A stretch of DNA of 64,000 bases, taken from the NCBI RefSeq assembly GCF_043195105.1, contig NZ_JBAFWO010000006.1. One strand, given 5' to 3'. Both the position numbers and the translations under genes were made by a program. Within the stretch, counting starts at the first letter, position 1; each line of letters starts with the position of its first letter. This document shows, in pieces, positions 8,897 to 17,593 of this stretch. Under the pieces are notes generated by a model that saw only the letters and a program-made list of their open reading frames with translations, was not told where the DNA came from and did not search any database. Origin of the DNA: NCEH01 sp002257205. Its GTDB lineage: Bacteria; Pseudomonadota; Alphaproteobacteria; Rhizobiales; Xanthobacteraceae.

Positions 8897-9484
8897 ATGA
8901 GCGATCAAGGCATCAAGAGCCGGCCCAAATATGCGCCGCTGGAACTGGACCTGGCCGGGCGGCATCATCTGCTGCTGGTGGACGGTCCGGCGCTGCCTGC
9001 GGAGGCCCTGGCCGAGGGGTTCGAGCCGACCGCGTTCGAAACCTGGACCGTGGTGAACCGCAGCGCGCTGCTGCCCGTCTCCGTGGTGGATGCACAGGGC
9101 GAGAGCGTGCGGCCGTTCCGCGCCAACGGCCATCTGTTCTCGGCCCTGGAAGAGCGTCTCGCGCGCGAAACCATGGGCCTGCGCCTCTACGCCACCGGCT
9201 CCGAGCCGTTTCTGTGGGATGTGTTCCGCATCGCCGATAAGGCCGGCATGAGCCGCCAGGAAATCCGCCTCGCCCATGCCGGAAGCAAGGCCAGGCGGGT
9301 GTTCTGCGTGCATTGCCGCACCTATGGGGAAGGCGTCACCACCTCCATCTTCACCTGCGGCGGCTGCGGGGCGAACCTGTTCGTGCGCGATCATTTCTCC
9401 CGCCGGCACGCGGCCTTCATGGGCGTGCAGGTGGATGCCGAAGTGCCCGGCGCGGTTCCTGATGCCGAGGAGCTTTACGCATGA
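8897..9484 (+). CDS. dmmA: dimethylamine monooxygenase subunit DmmA-like protein
   Basis: A 195-residue protein whose C-terminal third carries a CxxC...CxxC arrangement (FCVHC, then TCGGCG), a zinc-ribbon or iron-binding-like element followed by the conserved NLFVRDHFSRRHAAFMGVQ segment of DmmA proteins. DmmA, DmmB and DmmC together form the oxygenase that converts dimethylamine to methylamine and formaldehyde. The frame is open further upstream, but that part is the intergenic repeat; the ATG at 8897 fits. It overlaps dmmB by four bases (ATGA), indicating translational coupling. Function is assigned from this neighbourhood and family likeness. Confidence 0.8.
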   Translation: MSDQGIKSRPKYAPLELDLAGRHHLLLVDGPALPAEALAEGFEPTAFETWTVVNRSALLPVSVVDAQGESVRPFRANGHLFSALEERLARETMGLRLYATGSEPFLWDVFRIADKAGMSRQEIRLAHAGSKARRVFCVHCRTYGEGVTTSIFTCGGCGANLFVRDHFSRRHAAFMGVQVDAEVPGAVPDAEELYA

Positions 9485-10437
9485 TTGCTTCAGGTCCGAT
9501 CCCGGTCCGCATCCATGAGATCGAACAGCTTTCGCCCACGCTGAAGCGCTTCGCCTTCGCGCCCTTGCACGGCGGGCCGCTGCCGACGCCCTCCGCCGGC
9601 GCCCATGTCCTGGTCACCCTGCGCCATGAGGGGCGGGTGATGAAGAATGCCTATTCCCTGGTCTCCCCGCCCGAGAGCCGGGCGCGCTATGAAATCATCG
9701 TGCGGCACGTGGCCCAGTCGCGCGGCGGCTCGCGGTTTCTGCATCAGAGCGTGGCGCGCGGCGACGTGATCGAGATCGGCGTTCCGGGCAATCTGTTTCC
9801 GCTTGCGGCCAAAGCGCGGAAGCATCTGCTGATCGCGGGCGGCATCGGCATCACGCCGCTCTTGTCCTATGTGCCGGCGCTGAAAGCGCGCGGCGCGCGG
9901 TTCGAGCTGCACCAGCTGTGCACGGCGGACGAGGCGCCGGTGTTCGAACAGCTGCTGGCGCCCCACGCGGCGGGAGAGGACATCTTCATCCACGGCAACG
10001 GGCGCGCGGCGTTCGATCTCGCCGGGATTTTGGCGCGCCAGCCGCTCGGCACCCATGTCTATACCTGCGGCCCGCGCGCGCTGATGGATGCGGTGATCAC
10101 GAGCGCGGCCGCGCTCGGCTGGCCTTCAGGCAAGATCCACCGCGAGAGCTTCGGCGATGCCTCCGGCGGCCTGCCGTTCAAGGCGGTGCTGGCGAAATCC
10201 GGCATCGAGATTCAGGTCGCCGACAACCAGACCTTGCTGGAGGCGCTGGAGGCGCAGGGCATCGCCGCGCCCTGCCTGTGCCGCGGCGGGGCGTGCGGGG
10301 AATGCAAGCTCGATGTGCTGGACGGCGAGGTGGAGCACCGCGACGACTTCCTCTCGGCGGAGGAGAAGGCCTCGCAGAAATTCATGATGCCCTGCGTCTC
10401 GCGCGCCCGCACCGCGCAGGTGGTGCTGGATTTTTGA
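9481..10437 (+). CDS. dmmB: dimethylamine monooxygenase reductase DmmB (PDR/VanB-type ferredoxin oxidoreductase)
   Basis: A 318-residue phthalate-dioxygenase-reductase-type protein: an FMN-binding barrel (KNAYSLVSPPESRARYEI), an NAD-binding domain (KHLLIAGGIGITPLLSY; VYTCGPRALMD) and a C-terminal plant-type [2Fe-2S] ferredoxin domain with CRGGACGEC and a distal Cys in MMPCVSRA. It would pass electrons from NAD(P)H to the haem-containing DmmC. The start overlaps dmmA by four bases. A 0.5-kb repeat array separates it from dmmC. Confidence 0.9.
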   Translation: MIASGPIPVRIHEIEQLSPTLKRFAFAPLHGGPLPTPSAGAHVLVTLRHEGRVMKNAYSLVSPPESRARYEIIVRHVAQSRGGSRFLHQSVARGDVIEIGVPGNLFPLAAKARKHLLIAGGIGITPLLSYVPALKARGARFELHQLCTADEAPVFEQLLAPHAAGEDIFIHGNGRAAFDLAGILARQPLGTHVYTCGPRALMDAVITSAAALGWPSGKIHRESFGDASGGLPFKAVLAKSGIEIQVADNQTLLEALEAQGIAAPCLCRGGACGECKLDVLDGEVEHRDDFLSAEEKASQKFMMPCVSRARTAQVVLDF

Positions 10438-10444
10438 AAGTGTC

Positions 10445-10910
10445 TCCCTCTCCCCGATGGGGAGAGGGTTGGGGTGAGGGGCGAGAGAGCCCCTTCGGCG
10501 ACCTTGTTCGTCCGGAATGGCTCTGCCCCCTCACCCGTCCGCTACGCGGCCGACCTCTCCCCGTCGGGGAGAGGTGAAACCCCGGCGGCCCCCTCTTTGG
10601 GGTGGGCTCGGTCAGCTCCCTCTCCCCGAGGGGGAGAGGGCTGGGGTGAGGGGCGAGGGGCCCTTTCGGCGAGCTGGAATTCGTCCGGAAAGGCTCTGCG
10701 CCCTCACCCGTCCGCTACGCGGCCGACCTCTCCCCGTCGGGGAGAGGTGAAACCGAGTGGTCGCCTCTTCGGGTGGGCTCGGCTAGCTCCCTCTCCCCGT
10801 CGGGGAGAGGGTTGGGGTGAGGGGGGCGCTTCTCACGCCGCGCCGATGCTTCTGCGGGGGATGCGGCGTTCCCCCTCCCTAACCCTCCCCCGCACGCGGG
10901 AGAGGGGATG
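10445..10910 (+). repeat. alternating B-A-B-A-B array of palindromic repeats (about 174-bp period)
   Basis: About two and a third tandem copies of a roughly 174-bp unit starting near 10445, 10619 and 10792. Each unit holds module B (CCCTCTCCCCG...GGGGAGAGGG, then GGGGTGAGGGG), a spacer with TTCGTCCGGA and GGCTCTG, and module A (CCCTCACCCGTCCGCTACGC, then CCTCTCCCCGTCGGGGAGAG). A further GC-rich hairpin lies at 10870-10910. The array fills the space between dmmB and dmmC and can form several strong RNA hairpins within the operon. An open frame of 165 codons across it is an artefact of repeat composition. Confidence 0.88.
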
Positions 10911-10945
10911 TTCCCAGACTTTCTTCGTGACCGGAAGGATGTGCC

Positions 10946-12001
10946 ATGACCCTTCAATTCAAGCCCAATGAAACCTTCCGCCGCGACTTCACCTATCGCA
11001 ATTCCAGCGCGGCTATCCTGCACTTTCCGTTTCCGTTCCCCGAAGACCAGTACATGTATTCGGTGAACATCGAGCCCCATGTGAAGGGCGGCGCGAGCCC
11101 GGCCTATGACCATGTGTTCGATGTCGACGAGCATTATGTCGCCGAATGCCGCGAGCGCGCGCAGGTGCTGGCGGAAGATCCCAAGCGCTGCCAGGTGCTG
11201 CCGCACATGATGGCGGCGCAATGGGACACGCTCGAACTCATCATGGAGAATCTGGCCGCCGATTATCCCGAGCATTTCTCGCTCACCAAGGCGGGCGATT
11301 TGTGGACCTGGATCAACCGGCCGCTCGGCCTCCACCAGAGCTTCACCTTCGGCAAGGCGGAAACCCTGCCGTGCCCGCCGTTCGAATATATCACCCGCCA
11401 GGCCCAGGGCGATTTCACCTTGCAGGACCAGCGCGAGGACAATCTCTATGTGGACGGCGGCATGGTCACCACCCAGGCCGACTGGTCGTTCGAATTCGAC
11501 ATCGGCATGAGCTTCCACGAATGGCACGGCCCGGTGCCGCTGGCGCATGAGCAGGGGGTGTTCGACCGCGCGCTGAAATATCTGCTGCGCCTGCAATATG
11601 GCGCGCCGGTGCGGCGGCTGAACTGGACCATGACCATCAATCCGCGCCTCGACACCTCGCCGGAGAATTATCCCGTCTGGGGGCCGGACAAGGCGAGCGT
11701 GACGCCGGAGAACGTGGGGCAGAAGGTGCATCTGCGGGTGGAATTGCAGACGCTGTATCGCCTGCCGCGCTCGAACGCGATCCTGTTCGGCATCCGCTGC
11801 TATCTCGCCAGCCTGGAGGAGGTGGCGCGGGTGCCCAAATGGGGCAAGCGGCTGCATCGCGTGCTGCGCGATCTGCATCCCGACATCGAGGCCTATAAGG
11901 GCCTGCCACGCTTCCGGCAGATGGCGGTGGACTATCTCGCCCCGCTCGACGATGGCGCGGCGCTTTCCAAGGGTATCCAGAGCGAACTGACCACGCTCTG
12001 A
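10946..12001 (+). CDS. dmmC: haem-dependent oxidative N-demethylase / dimethylamine monooxygenase DmmC (DUF3445)
   Basis: A 351-residue DUF3445-family oxygenase, the catalytic subunit class of dimethylamine monooxygenase. Recognisable are an N-terminal segment after which the family motif LWTWINRPLGLHQSF appears, FHEWHGPVP in the middle, and the C-terminal LPRSNAILFGIRCYLASLEEV and RVLRDLHPDIEAYKGL. It is thought to use a haem to insert oxygen at an N-methyl group, releasing formaldehyde. GGAAGGATGTGCC before the ATG supplies the ribosome site. It is the last gene before a strong terminator. The preceding repeat array may give it independent expression. Confidence 0.85.
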   Translation: MTLQFKPNETFRRDFTYRNSSAAILHFPFPFPEDQYMYSVNIEPHVKGGASPAYDHVFDVDEHYVAECRERAQVLAEDPKRCQVLPHMMAAQWDTLELIMENLAADYPEHFSLTKAGDLWTWINRPLGLHQSFTFGKAETLPCPPFEYITRQAQGDFTLQDQREDNLYVDGGMVTTQADWSFEFDIGMSFHEWHGPVPLAHEQGVFDRALKYLLRLQYGAPVRRLNWTMTINPRLDTSPENYPVWGPDKASVTPENVGQKVHLRVELQTLYRLPRSNAILFGIRCYLASLEEVARVPKWGKRLHRVLRDLHPDIEAYKGLPRFRQMAVDYLAPLDDGAALSKGIQSELTTL

Positions 12002-12009
12002 GCCGAACA

Positions 12010-12037
12010 GGGCAGGGCCGCGCGGCCCCGCCCTTTT
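12010..12037. terminator. bidirectional Rho-independent terminator
   Basis: An 11-bp GC stem with one mismatch (12010-12020 with 12023-12033, 2-nt loop) is followed by TTTT. It lies between the convergent dmmC and MFS genes, nine bases after the dmmC stop, so it can end the dmm transcript. Confidence 0.75.
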
Positions 12038-12042
12038 CGGGG

Positions 12043-13335
12043 TTACGCCGGCGCGGCGGCTTCCTGCACGCCGACGGTTTCCTTGGCTTCCTTCACCATC
12101 GTCGCCGCCGCCAGGCCCACCAGCGAGATCGCCGGCAGCATCAGGATGGCATAATGATAGGCCTGCGCCGAATATTGCCCGGTGTCGCCCGAGCCGCCGA
12201 CCAGATCCAGCACCAGGCCGAACGCCCATTCCGCGATCCCGCCCGCGAGCATGATGATCATGTTCGTGGAGGCGAGCGCGGTGCCCGTGACGGTGTGGGG
12301 ATTGTGCTCCACGACGGTGGCAAAGCAGATCACCTGCGAGCAGGAAGCCAGCCCCAGCAGGAGCAGCAGCAGATAGGCCACCGGCAGCGACATGCCGGGA
12401 ATGACCGCGATCACGAAGGTCACAACCACCGTCGCCGCGCTGGCGTAGAGCAGGATCGGCCGGCGGATGCCGAGCTTGTCGGAGGCAAAGCCGGCGAGCG
12501 GCCCGCCCACCAGCCAGCCCACATACATCATGGAAACCGCGCCGGTGGCCTCAAGCTTCGAGGCGCCGGTGACGGCGGAGATATATTCCGCGCCCCACAG
12601 CGCGCCCAGGATCGACAGCGGCATGTAGAGCGCCGCGCCGATGATGCCGAGATACCAGCTCTGCGGGTTCGCATAGACGATGCGCAGCGCCCGCAGCACG
12701 TTGGGCTTGTAGGGATGGGGCACGTCGGTGCCCGCCGGCGGGCGGCTCGGGATCACGAACACGATCAGCGCCGTGATGCCGATGCCGACGAAGCCCGCGC
12801 CCACGAGCGCGCTCTGCCAGCCGAGCGTTTCCACCATGCGGGCGATGCCGGCATTGCCGATGATGGCGCCCGCCATGCCGAGCGAGGTGGTGAGCCCCGA
12901 GAGCCGTGCCAGCATGGAGCGGGGAAACCATTCGGCCGCGATATACATGGTGCCGACGAACGCGAACGCCGAGCCGAAGCCCTGCGCGAACCGCGCCGCC
13001 ACCAGGAAGAAGCTGCTGGAGCCGATGATCTCCAGGAACGCGCCGGAGGTGCAGATCAGCGCCGAGACCACCAGCACCTGCTTCACGCCGAAGCGGTCGA
13101 TGATGGTGCCCGAGATGAGCTGCATGGGCGAATAGACGAGATAATAAGTGCCCGCCGCCGCGCCCAATGCGGCAGCCGACAGGCCGAAATGGCTTTGAAG
13201 TTCCGGCTCCATGGCGGAGGGGGCGACGCGGACGAAGAATTCATACAGATAGAACAGGGCCGCGGTGCCCCAGATCATCCAGCCGTGCAGGGATGCCTTT
13301 CCCTGAAAGCCGGGTCCGCGATCCTCGATAAGCAT
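12043..13335 (-). CDS. MFS transporter
   Basis: A 430-residue major facilitator with about 12 hydrophobic segments. It starts with an amphipathic leader and WMIWGTAALFYLYEFFVRVAPSAM, a pattern of the oxalate/formate-antiporter-like and glycerol-3-phosphate-like branches, and has the loop motif IIDRFGVKQVL after helix 2 and GGPLAGFASDKLGIRRP in the second half. The ATG at 13335 is preferred because upstream codons lack transporter character. It is convergent with dmmC and follows egtD in the same direction 143 bp downstream, so it could belong to either group. Substrate unknown. Confidence 0.8.
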   Translation of the reverse strand: MLIEDRGPGFQGKASLHGWMIWGTAALFYLYEFFVRVAPSAMEPELQSHFGLSAAALGAAAGTYYLVYSPMQLISGTIIDRFGVKQVLVVSALICTSGAFLEIIGSSSFFLVAARFAQGFGSAFAFVGTMYIAAEWFPRSMLARLSGLTTSLGMAGAIIGNAGIARMVETLGWQSALVGAGFVGIGITALIVFVIPSRPPAGTDVPHPYKPNVLRALRIVYANPQSWYLGIIGAALYMPLSILGALWGAEYISAVTGASKLEATGAVSMMYVGWLVGGPLAGFASDKLGIRRPILLYASAATVVVTFVIAVIPGMSLPVAYLLLLLLGLASCSQVICFATVVEHNPHTVTGTALASTNMIIMLAGGIAEWAFGLVLDLVGGSGDTGQYSAQAYHYAILMLPAISLVGLAAATMVKEAKETVGVQEAAAPA

Positions 13336-13478
13336 GTCCCCCGCTCCAATGCGACCCGTTTCAAACAGGGTCCCATGAAGCCATCGGCAGGCCAAGCGGT
13401 TTTGCTTCCACTCTGCGGTGTGCAGCGCGGCAAATGTGGAAAAATCTCAAACCCTTGAGCGCGGCGGCGCAGGTTTTC

Positions 13479-14447
13479 TCAGCCGGGGCTCGCCAGCAGG
13501 TGCACGCTGAACAGGCGCTCGGCGTCGGTCCATGCCGCCTCGCTCCGCCAGCCGGCATTGGCTGCGAGGTCGGCGAAGCCATCCAGCGTGTATTTGTAGC
13601 TGCATTCGGTGTGCAGGCTTTCCCCCGCCGCGAAATGATAGGCGGCCCCCTCCAGGTGCACGGTCTGCGCCTCGGCGCTGACGAGGTGCATTTCGATCCG
13701 GCTCGCCGGCGCATTGAAGAAGGCGCGGTGCACGAAGGCCGACAGCTCGAAATCGGTGCCCAATTCGCGATTGGCGCGCACCAGCACGTTCTTGTTGAAC
13801 TGCGCCGTCACGCCCGCCGCGTCATTATAGGCGGCATGGAGCCGGCGCGGGTCCTTCACCAGGTCCACGCCCACGATCATGCGGCTGCCGGGGCCGAGGG
13901 TTTCGCGGGCTTGGGCGAGGAAGTCGCGCGCGTCGGCCGGTTCGAAATTGCCGATGGTGGAGCCGGGGAAAAAGCCCAGCAGCGGGCGGGCCCGCGTCAT
14001 CTGCGGCAAGGCGAAGCGCTGGGTGAAATCCTCCGCCAGCGGCAGGATCTCGATGCCCGGATAGGCGCGGCGCAGGTCGGCGGCGGTGCGCTCCAGGAAT
14101 TCGGCGGAAATATCCACCGGCACATAGGCCGCGAGATGGGGAATGCGATCCAGCAGCAGGCGCACCTTCACGCTGGCGCCGCTGCCGAATTCCACCAGCA
14201 CCCCGCCCGGCGGCAGCAGGACCGCCAGATCCTCCGCATGGTCGCGCAGGATGTCGATCTCGGTGCGGGTGGGATAATATTCGGCCAGCTGCGTGATCTG
14301 CTCGAACAGGGCCGAGCCGGCGGCATCATAGAAATATTTCGGCGCGAGACGCTTGGTGCGGGCGGACAGCGCGAGCGCGAGATCGCGGGCGAATTCCGCA
14401 CTCGGGGCCAGCGGCTCCGCGCGTTCGGCGGCATGGGACAGGGGCAT
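13479..14447 (-). CDS. egtD: L-histidine N(alpha)-methyltransferase EgtD
   Basis: A 322-residue SAM-dependent methyltransferase that trimethylates histidine to hercynine, the first step of ergothioneine synthesis. Motifs include KYFYDAAGSALFEQIT and the SAM loop VEFGSGASVKVRLLL, then LLGFFPGSTIGNFEPADA and the C-terminal HTECSYKYTLDGF. The ATG at 14447 has AGGAG seven bases upstream; a longer frame exists but overlaps egtB. It lies 13 bp after egtB and is surely co-transcribed. No egtA, egtC or egtE is seen, as is usual for the short proteobacterial pathway. Confidence 0.93.
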   Translation of the reverse strand: MPLSHAAERAEPLAPSAEFARDLALALSARTKRLAPKYFYDAAGSALFEQITQLAEYYPTRTEIDILRDHAEDLAVLLPPGGVLVEFGSGASVKVRLLLDRIPHLAAYVPVDISAEFLERTAADLRRAYPGIEILPLAEDFTQRFALPQMTRARPLLGFFPGSTIGNFEPADARDFLAQARETLGPGSRMIVGVDLVKDPRRLHAAYNDAAGVTAQFNKNVLVRANRELGTDFELSAFVHRAFFNAPASRIEMHLVSAEAQTVHLEGAAYHFAAGESLHTECSYKYTLDGFADLAANAGWRSEAAWTDAERLFSVHLLASPG

Positions 14448-14460
14448 GAGGTCTCCTCGA

Positions 14461-15735
14461 TCAGATCGCTTCGTCGGCGAGGCGCAGTCCGGTGAACTGC
14501 CAGCGCTGATGGGGATGGAAGAAATTGCGATAGGTCGCGCGCTCATGCCCTTGCGGAGTTGCGAGTGAGGAGCCGCGCAGCACCATCTGGTTGATCATGA
14601 ACTTGCCATTATATTCGCCGAGCGCGCCAGGGGCGGCGCGATAGCCGGGATAGGCGCCATAGAAGCTGCGCGTCCATTGCCACACCACGCCGAAGGCATC
14701 GGCGAGGAGGCCCTTGCCGGCCGCCACCTCGAACGCCTCTTCCGTCGGCAGGGATTTGCCGGCAAAGCGGGCGAAGGCGTCGGCCTCGTAATAGCTCACG
14801 TGGCAGACCGGGGCGGTGAGATCCACTGGCCGAAGGCCGCCGAGGGTGAGGGCGAACCAATGCCCGTCCACCTGCCGCCAATAAAGCGGCGCCTCCCAGC
14901 CGCCGGCCTGGACGGCGCCGAAGCCTTCCGACAGCCACAGCAGCGGGTCGCCATAGCCGCCGGCTTCCATGAAGGCGAGCCAGTCGCCATTGGTGACCAG
15001 ATGCCGGTCGATTTTCGTCGGTGGCACCAGCACCTGATGGGCGGGCCCCTCATTGTCGAAGGAAAAGCCCGTGCCCTCGTGGCCGATGCGATAGATCCCG
15101 CCGGCCAAAAGCACCTGTTCGCGCGGATCCTCCCCCACGTCCGGCCCGGTGGACGGGGCGGTCCAGGCGGGATCAAAGGCGGGGTTGGTGGGGTTCTGGG
15201 AAAAGGCGTGGAGAATGTCGGTCAGCATCAATTCCTGATGCTGCTGCTCATGGTTGAAGCCGATCTCCATCAAGGCGGCGATGGCGGGGAGGCGGGCGTC
15301 CTCCACCTGTTCCAGCAGCGCGATCACCGCCGCGTCCACATGGGCGCGATAGGCGCCGACCTCTTGTGCGGTCGGACGTGAGATCAGCCCGCGCTTGGGC
15401 CGCTCGTGGCGCGGGCCGGCGGAGACATAATAGGAATTGAACAGGAAGGCGAAGCGCTCGTCGAACGGCACATAGGTCGGCGCATGCGCGCCCAGCACGA
15501 ATTGCTCGAAAAACCAGGTGGTATGGGCGCGATGCCATTTGATGGGGCTGGCATCGGGCATGGACTGGAGGATCTGGTCCTCGGCGGAAAGGGGGGCGGA
15601 CCGCCGCTCGGTTTCCCCGCGTATGGACCGATAGGCCGCGATCAGGCCGGAACGCTGGGCCGTTGCCGCAGTTTCTGTCCGGGCATGCGATGCGGCGGGC
15701 GCGGCCTGGGATGGCCAGGACATGGGCTTCTCCAT
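14461..15735 (-). CDS. egtB: ergothioneine biosynthesis protein EgtB (iron-dependent sulfoxide synthase)
   Basis: A 424-residue non-haem iron enzyme joining hercynine to a thiol with O2. An N-terminal DinB-like domain supplies iron-ligand histidines (HRAHTTWFFEQFVLG; then NHEQQHQELMLTDILH), followed by a formylglycine-generating-enzyme-like domain (NEGPAHQV, VTNGDWLAFMEAGGY, LPTEEAFEVA, VWQWTRSFY) ending in YRNFFHPHQRWQFTGLRLA. It heads the egtB-egtD pair and diverges from the Nudix gene. The thiol donor (gamma-Glu-Cys or Cys) cannot be deduced from this sequence alone. Confidence 0.93.
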   Translation of the reverse strand: MEKPMSWPSQAAPAASHARTETAATAQRSGLIAAYRSIRGETERRSAPLSAEDQILQSMPDASPIKWHRAHTTWFFEQFVLGAHAPTYVPFDERFAFLFNSYYVSAGPRHERPKRGLISRPTAQEVGAYRAHVDAAVIALLEQVEDARLPAIAALMEIGFNHEQQHQELMLTDILHAFSQNPTNPAFDPAWTAPSTGPDVGEDPREQVLLAGGIYRIGHEGTGFSFDNEGPAHQVLVPPTKIDRHLVTNGDWLAFMEAGGYGDPLLWLSEGFGAVQAGGWEAPLYWRQVDGHWFALTLGGLRPVDLTAPVCHVSYYEADAFARFAGKSLPTEEAFEVAAGKGLLADAFGVVWQWTRSFYGAYPGYRAAPGALGEYNGKFMINQMVLRGSSLATPQGHERATYRNFFHPHQRWQFTGLRLADEAI

Positions 15736-15892
15736 TTTCCGCCGGCGTGATGCCTGACCGGCAGCTTGATCGGGTCCAACGTCGGGTCCGCCCGCCGGTT
15801 CCGAAAGGGGGGGCGGGAATTTTTTCGTCGCCGGTGCGCTTATGACAGCGGCTTGGCTTCATAATGAAGCAAGGGAGATTCTATTTCAAAAA

Positions 15893-17305
15893 ATGCCGAT
15901 AACGTCCGACAAACCCTCGCTGCGCCGCCTGCAATATGCCGCCTTGCCGTACCGGCAGCGGCAGGATGGGGAAGTGCAGATCCGCCTGATCACGTCGCGC
16001 GAGACGCGCCGCTGGGTGATGCCCAAGGGCTGGCCCATCAAGGGCCTGACCCCGCCGCAGACAGCGGCGCGCGAAGCCTATGAGGAAGCCGGGCTGATCG
16101 GCGCCATGTCGCCTGCCGCGGCCGGCATCTACAGCTATGAGAAGCGCCTCTCGCCCACCCGCTCGGTGCCGTGCGACGTGATGGTGTTTCCCATGAAGGT
16201 GAAGCGCTATGTGAAAAAATGGCCGGAGCGGCTGGAACGCGTCGGCTTCTGGTTCAGTGCCGAGAGCGCCGCTGCCGCGGTGCAGGAAGAGGGGCTCGCC
16301 CTGATTATCCTCCAGTTCGCCGCCACGCTCACCGCGCGGCACGCGGCGAAAATGGCCGCCCAGGAAGAGGAACGCGCCGCCCAGGCCGCCGCCAAGCTGA
16401 AAACCGCCGCCAAGCCGAAAGCGGCCGCGAAGGGAACGGCCCCGGCTGAAATCGCGCTGGCGCCCGTCGCTGAGGGGGCGACAGGGAAGGCGGTGGGCAA
16501 GAAAACCGAGGCCAAGAAGGCGGAGGCCAAGAAGGCGGAGCCCAAGAAGGCGGAGCCCAGCGAGGCGGGGCCGAAAAAGGCCAAGGCGAAAAATGCCGCG
16601 CTGAAGAAGGTGAGCATTCCGCTTCAGGTCGCGGCGAAGGGACCGGTTTCGGATGGGGAAGGCGGTGCCGCTCCTGCTGGGGGCGCCTTGGCTGGGGTAT
16701 CGGGAAAGGCCGGGACGGACACGTCGCGGGCCAAGAAGTCGACGCCCAAAAAACCCTTGCTTGAAAAACCCTTGCCTGAGAAACCCTTGCCTGAGAAATC
16801 CCCGGCGAAGAAGCAGCCGGCCAAGGCGCGGGATGGAAAAGCGCAGAATCTGAAAGCGCACGATACGGGCGCGCGGGGCGTTGCGCTAGAGCGGTGGGCG
16901 GCTGTCGGCGCGCGCGTGGATTCTGCTTCGATCTCGCCCGCGCACGTGGTGCTGCCGGACGCCGACGGCACGACGGCGGCCAGCGACAGGCCGGCCAATG
17001 GCAAGCAGTCCAATGGCAAGATACCGGAGGGCAAGATACCGGAGGGCGAGAACCGCGGTCGCGAGAACCGCGATGGCGAGAAGCGCGACACCAAAAAGGC
17101 GGGGGCCAAGAAGGCGGGGGCCAAGAAGGCGGAGGCCAAGAAGGCGGAGGCCAAGAAGGCGGAGGCCAAAAAGGCGGGGGCCAAGAAGGCCAGCGTCAAG
17201 AAAGCCGCGCGCAAACCAGGGCTGGCGGAGACCTCGGGGGGCGCGGGTCCGGCGGGTGATCGCTCCCCGACGCGGCCCGGCGACGGCATGGCGCCCGATC
17301 TTTAG
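15893..17305 (+). CDS. Nudix hydrolase with long Lys/Ala-rich histone-H1-like tail
   Basis: Residues 1 to about 150 form a Nudix domain of the PKGWP type (WVMPKGWPIKGLTPPQTAAR, then REAYEEAGL); the REAYEEAGL half of the Nudix box is intact, while the position of the first box Glu holds a non-acidic residue, as I believe is normal in this subfamily. Relatives cleave diphosphoinositol or dinucleoside polyphosphates. The remaining 320 residues are low complexity: KKAEAKKAEAKK and KKAGAKKAGAKK tracts, EKPLPEKPLPEK repeats and an Ala/Pro linker, strongly basic like histone H1 or AlgP and expected to bind DNA or polyphosphate. The ATG at 15893 is chosen; an in-frame ATG at 15842 is possible. Confidence 0.8.
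   Translation: MPITSDKPSLRRLQYAALPYRQRQDGEVQIRLITSRETRRWVMPKGWPIKGLTPPQTAAREAYEEAGLIGAMSPAAAGIYSYEKRLSPTRSVPCDVMVFPMKVKRYVKKWPERLERVGFWFSAESAAAAVQEEGLALIILQFAATLTARHAAKMAAQEEERAAQAAAKLKTAAKPKAAAKGTAPAEIALAPVAEGATGKAVGKKTEAKKAEAKKAEPKKAEPSEAGPKKAKAKNAALKKVSIPLQVAAKGPVSDGEGGAAPAGGALAGVSGKAGTDTSRAKKSTPKKPLLEKPLPEKPLPEKSPAKKQPAKARDGKAQNLKAHDTGARGVALERWAAVGARVDSASISPAHVVLPDADGTTAASDRPANGKQSNGKIPEGKIPEGENRGRENRDGEKRDTKKAGAKKAGAKKAEAKKAEAKKAEAKKAGAKKASVKKAARKPGLAETSGGAGPAGDRSPTRPGDGMAPDL
17092..17215 (+). repeat. 15-bp in-gene tandem repeat coding KKAxA units
   Basis: About seven consecutive copies of a 15-bp unit related to GCCAAGAAGGCGGAG, varying at one or two bases, encode the KKA(G/E)A repeats of the Nudix protein tail. 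A shorter run of the same unit lies at about 16500-16560. The repeat number is likely to vary between strains by slippage without breaking the frame. Confidence 0.8.
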
Positions 17306-17593
17306 GAGCGCCACCACGCCTACGGGCCGGGCTTAGGCGATACTGGCCGTGCGGGCTTACTTTGCGTCATGCTGGCGCCTGCGGCGGGACTGGCTTCGGG
17401 TGTGCCGCGCGCAATCGCTGCGCTTGCGCTTGCGCTGTTTGAAATGACACGAAACCATGTCACACATGCCCCGGCTTCCGTGCGCGGGGGGCTTCGTGCG
17501 GGGCGAAATCCCGCCGGCGCCTGCGGCCGAAGCTGCCGCGCCGTGCCAGAGGGGCGCGGCCCCTAATCGCAGCGAGCTTTAAGGAAACCGGCC

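Noticed and set aside
10474..10971. A 165-codon open frame between dmmB and dmmC
   Set aside because: Its translation (repeated PSPRGGEGWGEG and ATRPTSPRRGE) comes wholly from the tandem intergenic repeats.
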